A program made the position numbers and the translations under genes. A model generated the notes under the pieces. That model saw nothing but the letters and a program-made list of their open reading frames with translations, searched no databases and was not told the DNA's origin. From the NCBI RefSeq assembly GCF_001886695.1, contig NZ_CP018097.1:2065001-2129000 (forward strand): a DNA stretch of 64,000 bases, in the 5' to 3' direction. This document shows positions 8,022 to 16,766 of this stretch, piece after piece. The first letter of the stretch is position 1; every line of letters starts with the position of its first letter. The stretch is from Aurantiacibacter gangjinensis. GTDB taxonomy: Bacteria; Pseudomonadota; Alphaproteobacteria; Sphingomonadales; Sphingomonadaceae.

Positions 8022-9149
8022 CTACTCGACGTCTTCCACATCGACGGTTTCGCCCGTGACGCGCTGCGCCAGTGCAGCGGCGATGAAATCGTCGATGGCA
8101 CCGTCCAGCACATCGCCCGGCGCGGTGGAGGTGGTTCCGGTGCGAAGGTCTTTCACCATCTGATATGGCTGCAAGACGTAGGAGCGGATCTGGTGGCCCC
8201 ACCCGATCTCGGTCTTTTCCTGATATTCGCCCGCAGCTACTGCTTCCCGCTCGGCCATTTCACGCTCGAACAGCCGCGCCTTGAGCATATTCATGGCGGT
8301 GGCGCGGTTCTTGTGCTGGCTGCGGTCGTTCTGGCTGGCGACGACGATGCCGGTCGGTTTGTGCGTGATGCGAACGGCGGAATCGGTAGTGTTCACATGC
8401 TGCCCGCCAGCACCTGATGCGCGATAGGTGTCGATCTTCAGATCGCCCTCGTTGATCTCGATATTAATGTCGTCGTCGATGACCGGATAGACCCATACGC
8501 TGCAAAACGACGTATGGCGGCGGGCGGAGCTGTCATAGGGGCTGATGCGCACAAGCCGATGCACGCCGCTTTCGGTCTTGGCGTAGCCATAGGCGTTCTC
8601 GCCCTTGATCAGCAGAGTGGCGGACTTGATGCCTGCCTGTTCGCCCGCGGCATATTCCACCGTCTCGACCTTGAAGCCGCGACGCTCCGCCCATCGAGCA
8701 TACATGCGCATGAGCATTTCGGCCCAGTCCTGGCTTTCCGTGCCGCCTGCGCCCGCATTGATCTGGAGGTAGGTGTCGTAGGCATCCGCCTCGCCCGACA
8801 GCAACGCGTTCACCTTGTCGCGGTCTGCGCGCTTGGCCAATTTTTCCAGCGATGTCAGGCCTTCATTGACGATATCCTCGTCGCCCTCATCCTCGCCCAT
8901 TTGGACGAATTCCACGGCGTCGGACATTTCGGACGAGATCTCGTTCACCGTGCCGACCGCGTCCTTCAGCTGTTTGTGCTCGCGGCTGATGGCCTGCGCC
9001 TGCTTGGGATCGTTCCACAGGTCCGGATCCTGCACGCGCGCTTCCAGCTCGTCGAGGCGGCGCAGGGCGTGTTCCCAGTCCAGCGACTTTCGCACCAGCG
9101 CCAGCGCGGCTTCGATCCGGTCGATATGGGCCTGCCCCTCGGCACGCAT
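8022..9149 (-). CDS. prfB: Peptide chain release factor 2
   Basis: 375 aa, full length. RF2 recognises UAA and UGA and triggers peptide release through the GGQ loop, seen here as SGAGGQHVNTTDS around residue 248. The codon-recognition tripeptide reads SPY (203-205) where E. coli has SPF. The reading frame is continuous: there is no in-frame TGA or CTTTGA slippage site near codon 25, so the autoregulatory frameshift of many prfB genes is absent. ATG 9149 has GGAGAG about 8 nt upstream. It lies 75 nt downstream of the PBP1A gene. Confidence 0.97.
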   Translation of the reverse strand: MRAEGQAHIDRIEAALALVRKSLDWEHALRRLDELEARVQDPDLWNDPKQAQAISREHKQLKDAVGTVNEISSEMSDAVEFVQMGEDEGDEDIVNEGLTSLEKLAKRADRDKVNALLSGEADAYDTYLQINAGAGGTESQDWAEMLMRMYARWAERRGFKVETVEYAAGEQAGIKSATLLIKGENAYGYAKTESGVHRLVRISPYDSSARRHTSFCSVWVYPVIDDDINIEINEGDLKIDTYRASGAGGQHVNTTDSAVRITHKPTGIVVASQNDRSQHKNRATAMNMLKARLFEREMAEREAVAAGEYQEKTEIGWGHQIRSYVLQPYQMVKDLRTGTTSTAPGDVLDGAIDDFIAAALAQRVTGETVDVEDVE

Positions 9150-9224
9150 GATGGTCTCTCCAGAATGTGAGCGGCGCGCCTAGCGCAGCATGGCGGGAAG
9201 GGAAAGCCTCGCAGCGTAGCAAGG

Positions 9225-11750
9225 CTAGTAGATACCGCCCTGCTCTTCGGCGAAATCTTCCTGTTCGCTGGTATTGCGAGAGCTTTGGGCGGGGCCCTGC
9301 TGCTGGCGGCGCAACTGGGCGAGGATGAGGTTGCGCATGGCATCGATCTCGTCCTGCCGCTGGCTGCGGCGCGGTTCGGTATCGGGCTTGAACGCTTCCC
9401 ATATCACCCCTGCCGTCGGCTCGCCCGTTGGCCAGCCATCGAATACGCGGCGTCCGGTACGGCGGTCGATACGCACCATGCGCACGCCCTCGGGCGCAAT
9501 GAAAGGTCGCCCGCTCCAGTGCTCGCGCGTCTCCTGCACGAATTGCCGCATGATCGGCGCGGCGGTGTTCCCGCCCTGGATATAGCCGCCCATATTGCGC
9601 GGCTGGTCGAAGCCGAGATAGGTGCCCGCCACGATGTCGGGCGATCCGCCCACGAACCATGCATTGGTCGGGCCGGTACTGGTGCCCGTCTTGCCGAACA
9701 TCGGGATGTCGAGATCGCGCAGGCGTGTGGCAGTGCCGCGCTCTACGACGCCCGTCAGCATGTGGACGGTCTGGAACGCAGTGCGCGCGTCCATCACCTG
9801 ACGGCCCCGCCTGCCGAAGCGCGGCATAGGCTCGCCGTCCCATTCTTCCATATTGCAGCGTACGCATTCCCGCTCATCCGCGCGCCAGATCACGCGGCCA
9901 TCGCGGTCCTGCACATAGTCGATCACGGTCGGCTCGATCAGGCGGCCATGGTTCACCATCATGGCATAGGCAGCCGTGATGCGCTCGACAGTGGTGTCGC
10001 CTGCGCCCAGCGAGAAAGCGGGGTACGGTTGATAGTCGACGCCGTCGGGCTCAAGCCCGGCATCCCGGAAGGTGTCGATCACGTTTTCCATGCCCGATTC
10101 CATCGCGATGTGGACGGTCATCAGATTCTTCGACTGCTCCAGCCCGTAGCGCATGGGATACTCACCGCCGCCACGCCCGCCGCCGAAATTGGTGAAGCAT
10201 TTCTCGCCCAGATTGGCGCCCTGGTAATAGCAATACTGGCTATCGGGGATCATGCTGGCGGGTGTCATTCCCGCGTCCAACCCGGTGGCGTAGACGAACG
10301 GCTTCACGGTAGAGCCGGGCTGGCGATTGGCCTGCGTTGCGCGGTTGAAATCGCCCAGGCGCGAGTCGAACCCGCCCTGCATGGCAAGCACGCGGCCGGT
10401 ATCGGGAGCCATGGCAAGGAACCCGCCCGATACTCCGGGAATCGTGCGTAGCCGCCAGCTGTTCCCGCTCGGCTGCGCGACCACGACATCGCCGACTTCG
10501 GCAGCACTCGGAACGCCGGAGATCGGCGCTTCCTCGCCATCGCTGAAACCGATCGTGGCAGAGCCACCGCCATTCGCGGTGATGACCCCGACGCGCCAAT
10601 CCTCGTAATTGACCGAGAGATAGCTGCTCGCCAGCTGGCTGGTCAGGCTGCCATTATCGGGATTGAGTGTTGCAATCGCGCCTGCCCATCCGCGATTGCC
10701 ATGGTAACGCATCATGGCGGAGCGCAGGGCATTGCGCGCGCCGTCCTGCAATTCGGTGTCGAGCGAGGTGCGCACCCACAGCCCGCCCGCGTAGACGCTG
10801 TTCTCGCCGTCTTCGGCCTGCTCGCCATAGCGCTCGATCAGCTGGCGGCGTACTTCCTCGAGAAAGTAGCCCGCATCGGCGCTGCGCTGCTGGCGCTGGC
10901 CCTGCACCAGGCCGAGAGGCTGGCTCTGTGCGGACTGCATCTGCTGCGCCGTGATGAAGCCATTGTCCTCCATCTGCGTCAGCACCATGTCGCGGCGCCG
11001 CTTCGCCGTGTCGAAATTGGCAGAGCGACTATACACTTCGGGCGCGCGCGGAAGGATGGCGAGATAGGCCATCTCGTGCAGTTCCAGCTCGTCCACATCC
11101 TTGTCGAAATAGGCGCGCGCTGCCGCCTGTACGCCGTAGGAACGGCGGCCCAGCGGTATCTCGTTGAGGTAGAGCGTGATGATCTCTTCTTTCGAGAGAA
11201 CATCCTCGATGCGCGTGGCCAGCACCATTTCGCGCAGCTTGCGCGTCACCGAATACTCATTGCCTACGAGAATGTTCTTGGCGACCTGTTGGGTGATGGT
11301 GGAGCCGCCCACCGCACGTTCGCCCGATCCCATCTTGGAAAGGTAATCGAAAGTCGCATTCACGAAGCCGCCGGCATCGATACCGTTATGCGTCCAGAAT
11401 GTCTCGTCCTCAGCGGAGATATAGGCGTTGAGTAATTGCTCCGGCATGTCGCGGAATTGCAGCTCCACGCGCCGCTCCCGCTCATAGCGATGCACGATCT
11501 CGCCATCGATGCCGCGCACCACGGTGGGCAGGTTGGGCTCGTAATCCAGCAGCGTTTCCGCATCGGGCAGGTCACGCGTCAGCCAGACATAGCCGATCAT
11601 CAGCACAGCCAGCGCGGCCACCAGAAGCCAGGTCGCCCAGCGCACAAGGCGCCTTTCGCGGTAGAGACGAGCGACGGGCGCCCATGCACGGGCCGCCGCA
11701 TCGCCGATGCGGCTGAAAACGCCGCCGAATTGTTGTGCAGTGTCAGACAT
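9225..11750 (-). CDS. mrcA: Penicillin-binding protein 1A (glycosyltransferase/transpeptidase)
   Basis: 841 aa. Class A PBP that polymerises and cross-links peptidoglycan. Layout: cytoplasmic tail, one membrane helix (WATWLLVAALAVLMIGYVWL), GT51 domain (SAEDETFWTHNGID, GGSTITQQVAKN, with Glu in EDETFW), an OB-like middle domain, then the transpeptidase with SxxK (PGSTVKPF, about residue 480), SxN (EQSKN) and KTGTS (about 685). The C-terminal tail is Gln/Arg-rich. It is preceded by the amidase gene and followed by prfB. Confidence 0.96.
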   Translation of the reverse strand: MSDTAQQFGGVFSRIGDAAARAWAPVARLYRERRLVRWATWLLVAALAVLMIGYVWLTRDLPDAETLLDYEPNLPTVVRGIDGEIVHRYERERRVELQFRDMPEQLLNAYISAEDETFWTHNGIDAGGFVNATFDYLSKMGSGERAVGGSTITQQVAKNILVGNEYSVTRKLREMVLATRIEDVLSKEEIITLYLNEIPLGRRSYGVQAAARAYFDKDVDELELHEMAYLAILPRAPEVYSRSANFDTAKRRRDMVLTQMEDNGFITAQQMQSAQSQPLGLVQGQRQQRSADAGYFLEEVRRQLIERYGEQAEDGENSVYAGGLWVRTSLDTELQDGARNALRSAMMRYHGNRGWAGAIATLNPDNGSLTSQLASSYLSVNYEDWRVGVITANGGGSATIGFSDGEEAPISGVPSAAEVGDVVVAQPSGNSWRLRTIPGVSGGFLAMAPDTGRVLAMQGGFDSRLGDFNRATQANRQPGSTVKPFVYATGLDAGMTPASMIPDSQYCYYQGANLGEKCFTNFGGGRGGGEYPMRYGLEQSKNLMTVHIAMESGMENVIDTFRDAGLEPDGVDYQPYPAFSLGAGDTTVERITAAYAMMVNHGRLIEPTVIDYVQDRDGRVIWRADERECVRCNMEEWDGEPMPRFGRRGRQVMDARTAFQTVHMLTGVVERGTATRLRDLDIPMFGKTGTSTGPTNAWFVGGSPDIVAGTYLGFDQPRNMGGYIQGGNTAAPIMRQFVQETREHWSGRPFIAPEGVRMVRIDRRTGRRVFDGWPTGEPTAGVIWEAFKPDTEPRRSQRQDEIDAMRNLILAQLRRQQQGPAQSSRNTSEQEDFAEEQGGIY

Positions 11751-11838
11751 GGCTTGGAGTTCGCCTTACATGCCTTGTTCAGATGGCGCTAGAATGAATG
11801 CGCCGCATTCCGCCGCAAAAAACATCGTCGGCGCGATA

Positions 11839-12711
11839 CTATTGCGCGTTGGATTGGCGGGCGAAGTAGATACGGATCGCGCGCGCCATCACTTCTGCGA
11901 ATTGTGCTTGTCCTTCGGCACTGGCGAGCAGCGCCGCGTCCTCCCGATTGGTGATAAAGCCGGATTCGAACAGAACCGAAGGCACATCCGGCGCGCGCAA
12001 TACCGCCAGCGCGGCACTGCGCTGCGCCTGCGGATGGAAGCGCAGCACGCCTTCGCCTTCCCGCTCTATAAGCGCGGCGAACTCTGCGGATTGGCTCGAG
12101 GTGCGGCGCTGGGAAAGCTCGACAAGGATGGCGTTTACCTCCTCGTCCTGTCCGGAAAGGTCCACGCCATTGATGATGTCCGCCTCGTTCTCGCGCTCGG
12201 CAAAGCGCGCGGCGGCTTCGGACGATGCCGTCTCCGACAAGGTGTAGATGCTGGCACCCGCCACGCCTTCACGCTCACCGGCGCTATCGGCATGGATCGA
12301 GAGAAACAGGTCCGCGCCCAGATCGCGGGCAATCACTGCGCGTTCCTGCAAGACGATCAGCGTATCGTCATCACGCGTCATGGCGACGCGGATGCCACCT
12401 TCTTCCAGCAGACGATCGCGCAATTCACGCGCCAGCCCCAGCACGATCTGTTTTTCCAGATAGCCATTGCTGGTTGCGCCAAGGTCCGGTCCTCCATGGC
12501 CGGCGTCGATCACCACGAGCGGTCTGCTTGGGTCGCTCGGCCCCTCGATCTCCGGCAGGTCGAGCCGGTCGCTCGCCTGCGGCAGGTCCACCCGCACCAC
12601 ATAGTCGCGGCCCAGCACCGGTACGGGGATAGCCGCACCCACCGCATAAAGCGCGCCCACCAGCAACACCGGCAGGGCGAAGAGCAGCGCGATTTGGATC
12701 CTGTAGGACAT
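11839..12711 (-). CDS. N-acetylmuramoyl-L-alanine amidase (Amidase_3)
   Basis: 290 aa. An N-terminal membrane anchor or signal (IQIALLFALPVLLVGALYAVGA) is followed by a zinc amidase domain: VVIDAGHGGPDLGA supplies the first His, YLEKQIVLGLA the Glu, LFLSIHADS the second His, and SVLFESGFI the catalytic Glu. It cleaves the bond between MurNAc and the stem peptide during cell separation. No AMIN domain is visible, unlike E. coli AmiC. It is first in the leftward unit amidase - PBP1A - prfB, and divergent from rne. Confidence 0.92.
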   Translation of the reverse strand: MSYRIQIALLFALPVLLVGALYAVGAAIPVPVLGRDYVVRVDLPQASDRLDLPEIEGPSDPSRPLVVIDAGHGGPDLGATSNGYLEKQIVLGLARELRDRLLEEGGIRVAMTRDDDTLIVLQERAVIARDLGADLFLSIHADSAGEREGVAGASIYTLSETASSEAAARFAERENEADIINGVDLSGQDEEVNAILVELSQRRTSSQSAEFAALIEREGEGVLRFHPQAQRSAALAVLRAPDVPSVLFESGFITNREDAALLASAEGQAQFAEVMARAIRIYFARQSNAQ

Positions 12712-13179
12712 GCGCGGTGCATATCTCTCCGGCGGGGCACCCGTTGAAAGGCGCTGGTTTGGTTAAAACGACATCAAGGGAAATTTACACAGCCGCGCAA
12801 CATGGTTGCGGTGCCTTTCCCCGGATGCTAGCAAATGAACAGCCGATCCACATCCGTGTGTCCGGCCCACCGATGGCGGTGATTGTTCCGCTTCGGTTAT
12901 GATTACAGGTTGATGCCGCGATGCAATGCTATAGCCACCATGCCGATATGTGCCCTGCGGGCCGTATCCCGGCTGGTGACGTTTTTGCGCAGATGCAAAC
13001 CGTGCGCCTTTGCACCCCGACAGACACGTTTCGCATGTCCGCCCGCCATATCGGCGGCGGCATGATGATTTCTGAACTCCGCGCGACTCGCGGAACCCAC
13101 ACATATCGGCAGCCCTCTCCACCCGGCGTGGGTCCCCACGACCCCGCCAGCGCAAAGCGGGCTGCCCGGAGAATACTAC
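12712..13179 (+). promoter_or_regulatory. rne upstream region / long 5' leader
   Basis: 468 bp without a supportable gene, between the amidase start and rne. It must carry the divergent promoters. Several potential hairpins are visible: CGCAAC-ATG-GTTGCG at 12796-12810, TCCGCG-CGACT-CGCGGA at 13078-13094, and CGTGG-GTCC-CCACG at 13127-13140, the last about 40 nt before the rne start. RNase E mRNAs of other bacteria have long structured leaders through which the enzyme represses itself; that role here is inference. The rne ribosome binding site is GGAGAA at 13168-13173. Confidence 0.55.
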
Positions 13180-15840
13180 ATGGCAACGCGCATGCTTATC
13201 GATGCGCGCCACTCGGAAGAAACCCGGGTGGCGGTACTCAAGGGAAACCGCATTGAGGAATTCGACTTTGAATCTGCCGAACACAAGCAGATCAAGGGCA
13301 ACATATATCTCGCCAAGGTAACGAGGGTCGAGCCCTCGCTGCAGGCGGCTTTCGTCGATTTCGGTGGCAATCGCCACGGCTTCCTCGCCTTCAGCGAAAT
13401 CCATCCCGACTATTACCAGATCCCCGCATCCGACCGCGAGGCGCTGCTGGCCGAAGAACAGGCTGCGGCAGAGGAAGAGGCGGCCCTCCGCGAGGAGGAG
13501 GACGAAGACGAGGACAGCGAAGTCACCGACGACGGTGACGAGGATGAAGACGAGGACGAGGACGAAGCCGGCGTCGAGGAAATCGACACCAGCGAGAAGG
13601 ACGATGTTTCCGTCATCGAGGAAGGCCATGTCGACGGCTCTTCCGAAGATCCCGACGATAGCGATGGCGATGAGACTGCCGAAGACGATGCGGATGAAAA
13701 GCCCGCCCGTCGCGGTCGTGGCCGTGGTCGCAACCGTCGCCAGGGCAAGGGCAATGGCGGCCAGCGCCGCCGTGGCAGCCGCGCCAAGGAAATCGACGAA
13801 GCGCGCGCCAAGCGCCAGGCGCTGCGTCGCCGCTACAAGATCCAGGACGTTATCCAGCGCCGCCAGGTGCTGCTCGTGCAGGTTGCCAAGGAAGAGCGCG
13901 GCAATAAGGGCGCCGCGCTGACCACCTATCTCAGCCTTGCGGGCCGCTACTGTGTGCTGATGCCCAATTCCAGCCATGGCGGCGGCATTTCGCGCAAGAT
14001 CAGCAACGGTTCGGACCGCAAGCGCCTGAAAACGATCGTCAGCGACCTGTCCCTGCCCAAGAGCATGGGGCTTATCGTCCGCACTGCCGGCCTTTCGCGC
14101 ACGAAGACCGAGATCAAGCGCGATTTCGATTACCTCGCCCGCCTGTGGGACGAGATTCGCGAACGCACGCTGGGCTCCAGCGCGCCGAGCATGATCCATT
14201 CGGACTCCGACCTCATCAAGCGCGCCATCCGCGACATCTATAATCGCGAAATCGAAGAGGTGATGGTCGAGGGCGAGGAAGGCTACAAAGCCGCCAAGCA
14301 GTTCATGAAGCTGCTGATGCCCAGCCACGCCCGCCGGGTGAAGCATTACAACGACCCCGTGCCGCTGTTCCAGCGCTATGGGGCCGAAGACCAGCTCTCG
14401 GCGATGTACGATCCGATGGTGCAGCTGAAATCGGGCGGATACCTGATCATTAACCCGACCGAAGCGCTTGTCTCCATCGACATCAACTCGGGCCGCTCCA
14501 CCAAGGAGCACGGGATCGAGCAGACCGCGCTGCACACCAATCTGGAAGCGGCGAAGGAAATTGCCCGCCAGCTGCGCCTGCGCGACATGGCCGGCCTTGT
14601 GGTCATCGACTTCATCGACATGGAGCACAATTCCAACGTGCGTAAGGTCGAGCGGTGCATGAAGGAATCGCTCAAGAACGACCGCGCGCGCATCCAGGTG
14701 GGCCGCATCTCCGGCTTCGGTCTGATGGAAATGAGCCGCCAGCGCCTGCGGACCGGCGTGCTGGAAGCCTCCACGCGCGAATGCCCGCATTGCGACGGCA
14801 CGGGCCTTGTCCGCACGGCCAGCTCGAGCGGCCTTGCCGCGCTGCGTCTGATCGAGGACGAGGCCGCCAAGGGCAAGGGTTCGGTCATCACGCTTTATGC
14901 TTCGACCGAAGCGGCGGTGTACCTGCTGAATACGAAGCGCGCCGATCTCACCGAGATCGAGGAGCGCTATCACGTCACCGTGGAAGTGCAGCCAGAGGGC
15001 GAGGATGAAGGCGCGAAGATGCGCGTCACCTCTTCCGGTCCGAAACCGACCGAAGCGCCGAAATTCGACACCATCGTCGATGATGACGATGATGAGGACG
15101 AAGACATCGTCGACGAGGACGAGGGTGAAGAGGATGATGGTCCGCCGCGGAAGCGTCGCCGTCGCCGCCGTGGCGGTCGCGGTCGCAACAAGGCCCGCCA
15201 GCAGGACGAGGATTCGTCCGACGACGACAGCGATTCCGATGCCGGTGACAGCGGGGATGCGAGCGAGGAAACCTCCGACGACAGCGACGACGACGACAAG
15301 CCCAAGCGCCGTCGTGGACGCCGCGGCGGCCGTGGTCGCGGCCGGAAGAAGCAGGCCGAGGACAATGGCGAGAATGAAAACGACGCCGTAGAAGCGCCCG
15401 CCGAAGCCGAAGCCGAAGCCGAAGCTCCTGCCGAGGAAGAGAAGCCCAAGCCCAAGCGTCGCACCCGCAAGAAGAAGGCCGACGCCGAAGCGCCTGCTGA
15501 TGAAGCGGCCGTCGAAGCTGAAGCACCGGCCGAAGAGGAAAAGCCCAAGCCGAAGCGCCGTACGCGCAAGAAGAAGGTCGAGGATGACGCTCCGGCAGAA
15601 GCGGAGGCGGAAGCCAAGGCCGAAACCGAAGATAAGCCCAAGCCCAAGCGCACCCGTCGCAAAAAGGCCGATGCTGCCAGCGAAGACGCGCCGGGCGACA
15701 GCCCTGCCCTCGCGAAGGTCATCACCGAAGGCGAAGCGGAATCCACCAGCGGCGAGGCACAGGCTGGCGACGCGGATGGCGGAACCAATGCCGACGGTTC
15801 TCCGCGCCGCGGATGGTGGCAACGCACCTTCGGTAACTGA
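13180..15840 (+). CDS. rne: Ribonuclease E (RNase E/G family)
   Basis: 886 aa. Endonuclease that processes rRNA/tRNA and degrades mRNA, and organises the degradosome. The S1 domain (GNIYLAKVTRVEPSLQAAFVDFGG) is interrupted after HPDYYQIP by about 110 residues of acidic then Arg/Gly-rich sequence (about 95-210), and resumes at RRRYKIQDVIQRR; this insertion is typical of alphaproteobacterial RNase E. Metal-binding Asp434 (SIDINSGR) and Asp480 (VIDFIDM) match E. coli D303/D346. The zinc-link is CPHC (535-538). From about residue 620 the C terminus alternates acidic and Arg-rich blocks with three KPKPKRRTRKKK-like repeats, a disordered RNA and protein scaffold. Confidence 0.96.
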   Translation: MATRMLIDARHSEETRVAVLKGNRIEEFDFESAEHKQIKGNIYLAKVTRVEPSLQAAFVDFGGNRHGFLAFSEIHPDYYQIPASDREALLAEEQAAAEEEAALREEEDEDEDSEVTDDGDEDEDEDEDEAGVEEIDTSEKDDVSVIEEGHVDGSSEDPDDSDGDETAEDDADEKPARRGRGRGRNRRQGKGNGGQRRRGSRAKEIDEARAKRQALRRRYKIQDVIQRRQVLLVQVAKEERGNKGAALTTYLSLAGRYCVLMPNSSHGGGISRKISNGSDRKRLKTIVSDLSLPKSMGLIVRTAGLSRTKTEIKRDFDYLARLWDEIRERTLGSSAPSMIHSDSDLIKRAIRDIYNREIEEVMVEGEEGYKAAKQFMKLLMPSHARRVKHYNDPVPLFQRYGAEDQLSAMYDPMVQLKSGGYLIINPTEALVSIDINSGRSTKEHGIEQTALHTNLEAAKEIARQLRLRDMAGLVVIDFIDMEHNSNVRKVERCMKESLKNDRARIQVGRISGFGLMEMSRQRLRTGVLEASTRECPHCDGTGLVRTASSSGLAALRLIEDEAAKGKGSVITLYASTEAAVYLLNTKRADLTEIEERYHVTVEVQPEGEDEGAKMRVTSSGPKPTEAPKFDTIVDDDDDEDEDIVDEDEGEEDDGPPRKRRRRRRGGRGRNKARQQDEDSSDDDSDSDAGDSGDASEETSDDSDDDDKPKRRRGRRGGRGRGRKKQAEDNGENENDAVEAPAEAEAEAEAPAEEEKPKPKRRTRKKKADAEAPADEAAVEAEAPAEEEKPKPKRRTRKKKVEDDAPAEAEAEAKAETEDKPKPKRTRRKKADAASEDAPGDSPALAKVITEGEAESTSGEAQAGDADGGTNADGSPRRGWWQRTFGN
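15384..15669 (+). repeat. rne: In-gene tandem repeats in the rne scaffold
   Basis: Three copies of a unit encoding an Ala/Glu-rich stretch followed by EEKPKPKRRTRKKK-type basic blocks, spaced about 35-40 residues apart. The copies are close at protein level and similar at DNA level (AAGCCCAAGC-type runs), indicating tandem duplication inside the C-terminal RNA-binding region. Confidence 0.75.
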
Positions 15841-15855
15841 TCGGGAGGCCGAAGC

Positions 15856-16692
15856 ATGGCTGGCAGCCCCGCACCCGTTACCGTGATCCTGCTGGCCGCC
15901 CAGCGCACCGGCGTGGTCAATCCGTTGGCGGAGCGTGCCGGGGTAAGCCATAAATGCCTCGTCCCGATTTGCGGTAAACCGTTGATATCCCACGTGCTGG
16001 ACGTGCTCATTGCGCGTCCGGCCGTGGATGCCATCAGGGTCGTGCTGGAACCGGACGGACAGGCCGCCGTGTCCCCGATCCTGAATGAATATCGCCAGCG
16101 CGGCGCGACGATCGACACGATCGATTCCGACACCAACATCGTCGAAAGCGTGATCGCGGCCACCAAGGGCGAGGACAAGCCCTTCATCATCACCACGGCG
16201 GACAATGTGCTGCTGACGCCCGAAGGCTTCGAGCAGGCACGCGAAACGCTGCTATCCTGCGACGGAATGATCAGCCTGACCACGCGCGAAGCGGTGTGGT
16301 CGGTTCACCGGCAGGGCCAGCGCGGCTTCTACGATTTCAAGGATGCAGGCTATGCCAGCTGCAACCTGTTCGGCATCAATGGGCAGAAGAGCCTGCGCGC
16401 TGCCGAGGTCTTCCGCGAAGGCGGCCAGTTCATGTCGAACAAGGGTCGGATGATCCGCGCCTTCGGCCTGTTCAACATCATCCTGATGGCGCTCAAACTG
16501 GTTACGGTTGAACGGGGCATGCAGCGGCTGGGAAAGCGTTTCGGGCTGGACCTGAGGCCGAATATCTTCGCCAATGGCGAACTGGCCATCGATGTCGACA
16601 ATGCGCGCACTTACACGATTGCCGAATGGATTTTGGGCCAGCGGCTGGGAATGGATATTCCCAAGCCGGTGATCGATCCGGCGTCCGGCTAG
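15856..16692 (+). CDS. Nucleotidyltransferase-fold (MobA-like) protein
   Basis: 278 aa, 15 nt after rne, with GGGAGG before ATG. The N terminus VTVILLAAQRTGVVNPLAE ... HKCLVPICGKPLISHVLD is the nucleotide-binding start of the NTP-transferase family, but the usual G-x-G-T-R loop is altered to AAQRTG. TTADNVLLTPEGF holds the metal-binding Asp. The C-terminal half has a long hydrophobic helix (FGLFNIILMALKLVTVERGM) followed by basic residues, so the protein may sit on the membrane. Such enzymes activate a sugar or alcohol phosphate as an NDP derivative; the substrate is unknown. It precedes an ATP-grasp gene on the same strand. Confidence 0.7.
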   Translation: MAGSPAPVTVILLAAQRTGVVNPLAERAGVSHKCLVPICGKPLISHVLDVLIARPAVDAIRVVLEPDGQAAVSPILNEYRQRGATIDTIDSDTNIVESVIAATKGEDKPFIITTADNVLLTPEGFEQARETLLSCDGMISLTTREAVWSVHRQGQRGFYDFKDAGYASCNLFGINGQKSLRAAEVFREGGQFMSNKGRMIRAFGLFNIILMALKLVTVERGMQRLGKRFGLDLRPNIFANGELAIDVDNARTYTIAEWILGQRLGMDIPKPVIDPASG

Positions 16693-16766
16693 CGATCGCG
16701 ATTGCACACCTCCGCAACAGCGCCTAATCGCGCTGGCTGACAGCGCCATTCGCAAAGGCCCATCGC

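Noticed and set aside
9040-9149. Programmed +1 frameshift in prfB
   Set aside because: No in-frame TGA or slippery CTTTGA is present; the frame is continuous.
15384-15669. Regular repeats considered as a CRISPR-like array
   Set aside because: They are in frame, encode a repeated basic/acidic peptide of RNase E, and have no spacers.
12763-15993. 1076-codon open frame antisense to rne
   Set aside because: Its amino acids are a mirror of the codon bias of rne (long Leu/Gly/Phe/Ala runs), it has no ribosome binding site, and rne on the other strand has full family motifs.
14970-16283. 437-codon open frame antisense to the rne C terminus and the nucleotidyltransferase gene
   Set aside because: Ser/Arg-rich reflection of the Asp/Glu/Lys-rich scaffold; no recognisable domain.
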